From Micromussa lordhowensis (lineage: Eukaryota; Cnidaria; Anthozoa; Scleractinia; Lobophylliidae): a stretch of 64,000 nucleotides of DNA. A program made the translations under genes and the position numbers. The DNA is taken from assembly GCA_964020085.1 (NCBI GenBank), contig OZ026603.1:32180158-32244157 (forward strand). Reading direction: 5' to 3'. Position 1 is the stretch's first letter. The number at the start of each line of letters is the position of its first letter. The notes below the pieces were generated by a model. It saw only the letters and a program-made list of their open reading frames with translations. It had not been told where the DNA came from and did not search any database. Positions 61,765-64,000 of this stretch are shown piece by piece.

Positions 61765-63778
61765 CGCCACCCTGATGCAGCGAGATGTGATTACTTATTT
61801 ATCTGTATCGATGAATCAAATTTTACTTCTCAGCTTAGCATTTTATTAACGTACCTAACTAGTGGGAAAACCGTTCTGTCACTAAGTGTCCTTTAAGTAA
61901 GTTTCTGACTCGTGTTGAGCAATTATTAGACAGTTCGAATACTTCCCGCGAGTTTTCTCGTGAGCTGATGAGACGTTGCCTAGCAACCTGAGCTAAGTAC
62001 AAAGTCGAGCAAGTCCGAGTGTAAATTCAAGTCAGTGACTGAAACTCTGAGTGTGTGACCATTCAAATGAAAGCTATTGAAGACCCTGTCTATTGAACAG
62101 TTCCAGAGGGCTTTAACTTTGCCTTGTGAGAATGAATCTCGATAATGTGACTATTCCAAAGCCAATAAGGAATTTCCATTTGTTGAAAGGATGAATGACG
62201 ATATCCAGTGGATAACACACCCTCCACTCTCGCCCCCCTCCCCCCCCCCCCCACACACACACACACCACACATACACACTCCCCTAGTGTTGGTGATCTA
62301 CCGAGACATTCGCCGGGTTAAAGAAGTGTAGTGTATACAAGAAAAGAACCAGAAGTGGGCGAAAAATCTTTTTAATTCGTTTTAGCTATGTCGTATTTAT
62401 ATTTTCATCTCTCATTAGTCTGATAATCCATTGACAAGTAGTTACATTAAATTAAGCGAGATTGAATGATTGCAATAAATAGACCAAACACGTGAACGGG
62501 GGCGGTGTAATACTTATCGTATCTTAGGCCACTTTAGGCGGGCGGCCGAAAACTACCAAAAGTTTGTGATTAGGTAATTTGTTTACCCATGTTCAGTTAC
62601 AAGTCCAGCCACATCGGGTCAGTGATTTAACATCACAGGATATCATGGGCTCAATTTACGAAGTTCTCTTAAGTTACGATACATCCTGAGCACTGTTTCT
62701 TAACATTTTGCTTTTGTATTTTTGTATTTTCGAACAATACTTACGAGACATCTTAATCTAACGCCAGTCCACACTACGCCTGAGGAATTTGAAAACGTAG
62801 CTTTGTTCCTAAGCCTACCGTCCACACTAGTCCGTCACGAAAACGAAGAATTTCGAAAACGCTCTTCAAACCGGAGGAATTTGAAAACCCTGGCTTTTTG
62901 TTTACGTGTGGACAGAAGACATTTTGAAAACGGAGCTTTTCGAAAAGATGGCGTCATGATAATCGTGTGACTTTCCTGACGGAGTTTTCCTCAAACACAA
63001 ATCCAAAATGACCGGTGATTGTTGCGGTATACAGAAAAAAAAAAACCCTGCCTTTTCTTTGTCGTTGTCGTAGAAAGGCGACCCTACAGCTGCTCTTATC
63101 TTCTTCCCAGTTCCAGCGTCTCGCTGTAATTTTCTTATTACAGTGTATTCCGTTTTGTTTAAATACCGAGATTTATCCACTGAGGACCCATCCCTGCCTA
63201 GACATGTTGGCAAAATATAATGATCAGGCCCTCTTTCGGTAGTGGCTCTGGGGGTATCGTTCGCTTCGCATTGTCTCCATCCTCGGAAATAAATTGTTAT
63301 TTATTTTGGGGGGAATCTTGATATCCTCTTGAACTGAACTAAACAGTTTCGAGTCTTCACTGACAAGAGCAGACTTCAAACATTTCAGATAGTAGTTTCC
63401 TTTTGTAAAAAAAAATCAGGGCTTACAAACTGTAGCTTAGCTACCGTGTGAAAAGAGATTATGCGTGCAGAGGGTTTTCACCTAACTTACTAAATTACTA
63501 AATCTCCTCTTTTTTGTGAAAAGCGAAAAGGTCGCCGTAAAAAATCTTTTTCCTCACATAACATATGACGAGAATCGTGGACGAGAATCGCGGACAGTTT
63601 CGCTTAGCATATGTAGGTTTGGAAGATTAAACGAAAAAGGTAAAAAAGATTATAGCGAGGTTACATTTGTTTTTCTATAACTGTGTAGAGAACCAATGCC
63701 AAAACAGGAAGCATCACAGCAAAACTTGGATACTTAAAACAATATGCTATGCTAATTTGACTCCTAACCGTAACTACT
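61765..63778. other. RanGAP1 3' UTR and spacer before tRNA-Asp
   Basis: Contains AATAAA at 62474-62479, a C-run/(CA)n stretch near 62235-62270 and the truncated TIR element at 62762. No further exon recognised. Confidence 0.55.
62762..63030. mobile_element. Truncated TIR element, family 1, inverted relative to 4204-4580
   Basis: It shares with 4204-4580, in reverse orientation, the blocks CCGTCCACACTAGTCCGTCA, CAAACCGGAGGAATTTGAAA, CGGAGCTTTTCGAAAAG and CAAATCCAAAATGACCGGTG. One terminus (CCAGTCCACACTACGCC) is present and the other is missing. Confidence 0.6.
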
Positions 63779-63850
63779 TCCTCGGTAGTATAGTGGTGAG
63801 TATCCCCGCCTGTCACGCGGGAGACCGGGGTTCGATTCCCCGCCGGGGAG
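63779..63850 (+). tRNA. trnD-GTC: tRNA-Asp (GTC)
   Basis: 72-nt intronless cloverleaf: acceptor TCCTCGG pairs with CCGGGGA (one T-G pair) and discriminator G follows. D arm GTAGTATAGTGGTGAGTAT, anticodon stem CCCGC/GCGGG with loop CTGTCAC (anticodon GTC), T arm CCGGGGTTCGATTCCCCG. A-box and B-box are intact. T-runs at 63858-63862 and 63865-63873 serve as Pol III terminators. Unlike the SINE heads in this window it has no repeat body, so it is a real tRNA gene. Confidence 0.97.
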
Positions 63851-64000
63851 TGCAGAATTTTTAATTTTTTTTTCTCTTCGATAGTTTTAAAATCGAGCTT
63901 TAGTTTATTTCTTCATGTTGATTTTTGTACTTTCGACTTAAAATTGAAAAAAAAATTAAAATCCCATTATGATTTATCCTTGAATCAGGTTGATACATTA

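Overview
The window looks like nuclear DNA of a cnidarian, most likely an anthozoan such as a stony coral. The sequence is AT-rich, genes have many short exons with GT-AG introns, proteins are clearly metazoan (an R-Smad, ALG5, a CAP-Gly protein, FAXDC2, RanGAP1), and introns and spacers are full of tRNA-derived SINEs, fold-back and TIR elements and truncated LINEs. Species cannot be fixed from this alone. All exon models were built by eye from splice sites, reading-frame phase and family resemblance. Four of the five protein genes close into complete in-frame CDSs.

Layout: (1) 255-657, minus: first coding exon of a BMP-type R-Smad (Smad1/5/8); the rest lies left of the window. (2) 4816-16128, minus: ALG5, dolichyl-phosphate beta-glucosyltransferase, 11 coding exons, 336 codons, with a 5'-truncated CR1/L2-like LINE in intron 9. 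An inverted duplication carrying two copies of a short conserved ORF sits just upstream of its start. (3) 18207-34425, plus: a 12-exon, 1534-residue predicted protein that joins an N-terminal CAP-Gly domain to a C-terminal coiled coil resembling the MTUS1/MTUS2 family. (4) 37559-42788, minus: FAXDC2-like fatty-acid-hydroxylase-superfamily protein, 7 exons, 350 residues. (5) 42.8-49.8 kb: spacer filled with TIR elements, a long perfect-type hairpin and a freshly inserted RTE-type LINE with target-site duplication. (6) 49821-61764, plus: RanGAP1, 15 coding exons, 581 residues, with LRRs, acidic linker, C-terminal domain and SUMO-acceptor motif. (7) 63779-63850, plus: tRNA-Asp(GTC).

The genes do not form a pathway: BMP signalling, N-glycan precursor synthesis, microtubule plus-end biology, lipid hydroxylation and nucleocytoplasmic transport. 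The neighbour pair Smad1/5/8-ALG5, both on the same strand, matches the human SMAD9-ALG5 neighbourhood and is probably ancient microsynteny. The most notable observations are this linkage, the CAP-Gly/MTUS-like architecture, the inverted duplication upstream of ALG5, and several structured repeat families, including TTAA-flanked elements, a nested insertion in a SINE and a Penelope-like terminal repeat with a degenerate hammerhead-like core.
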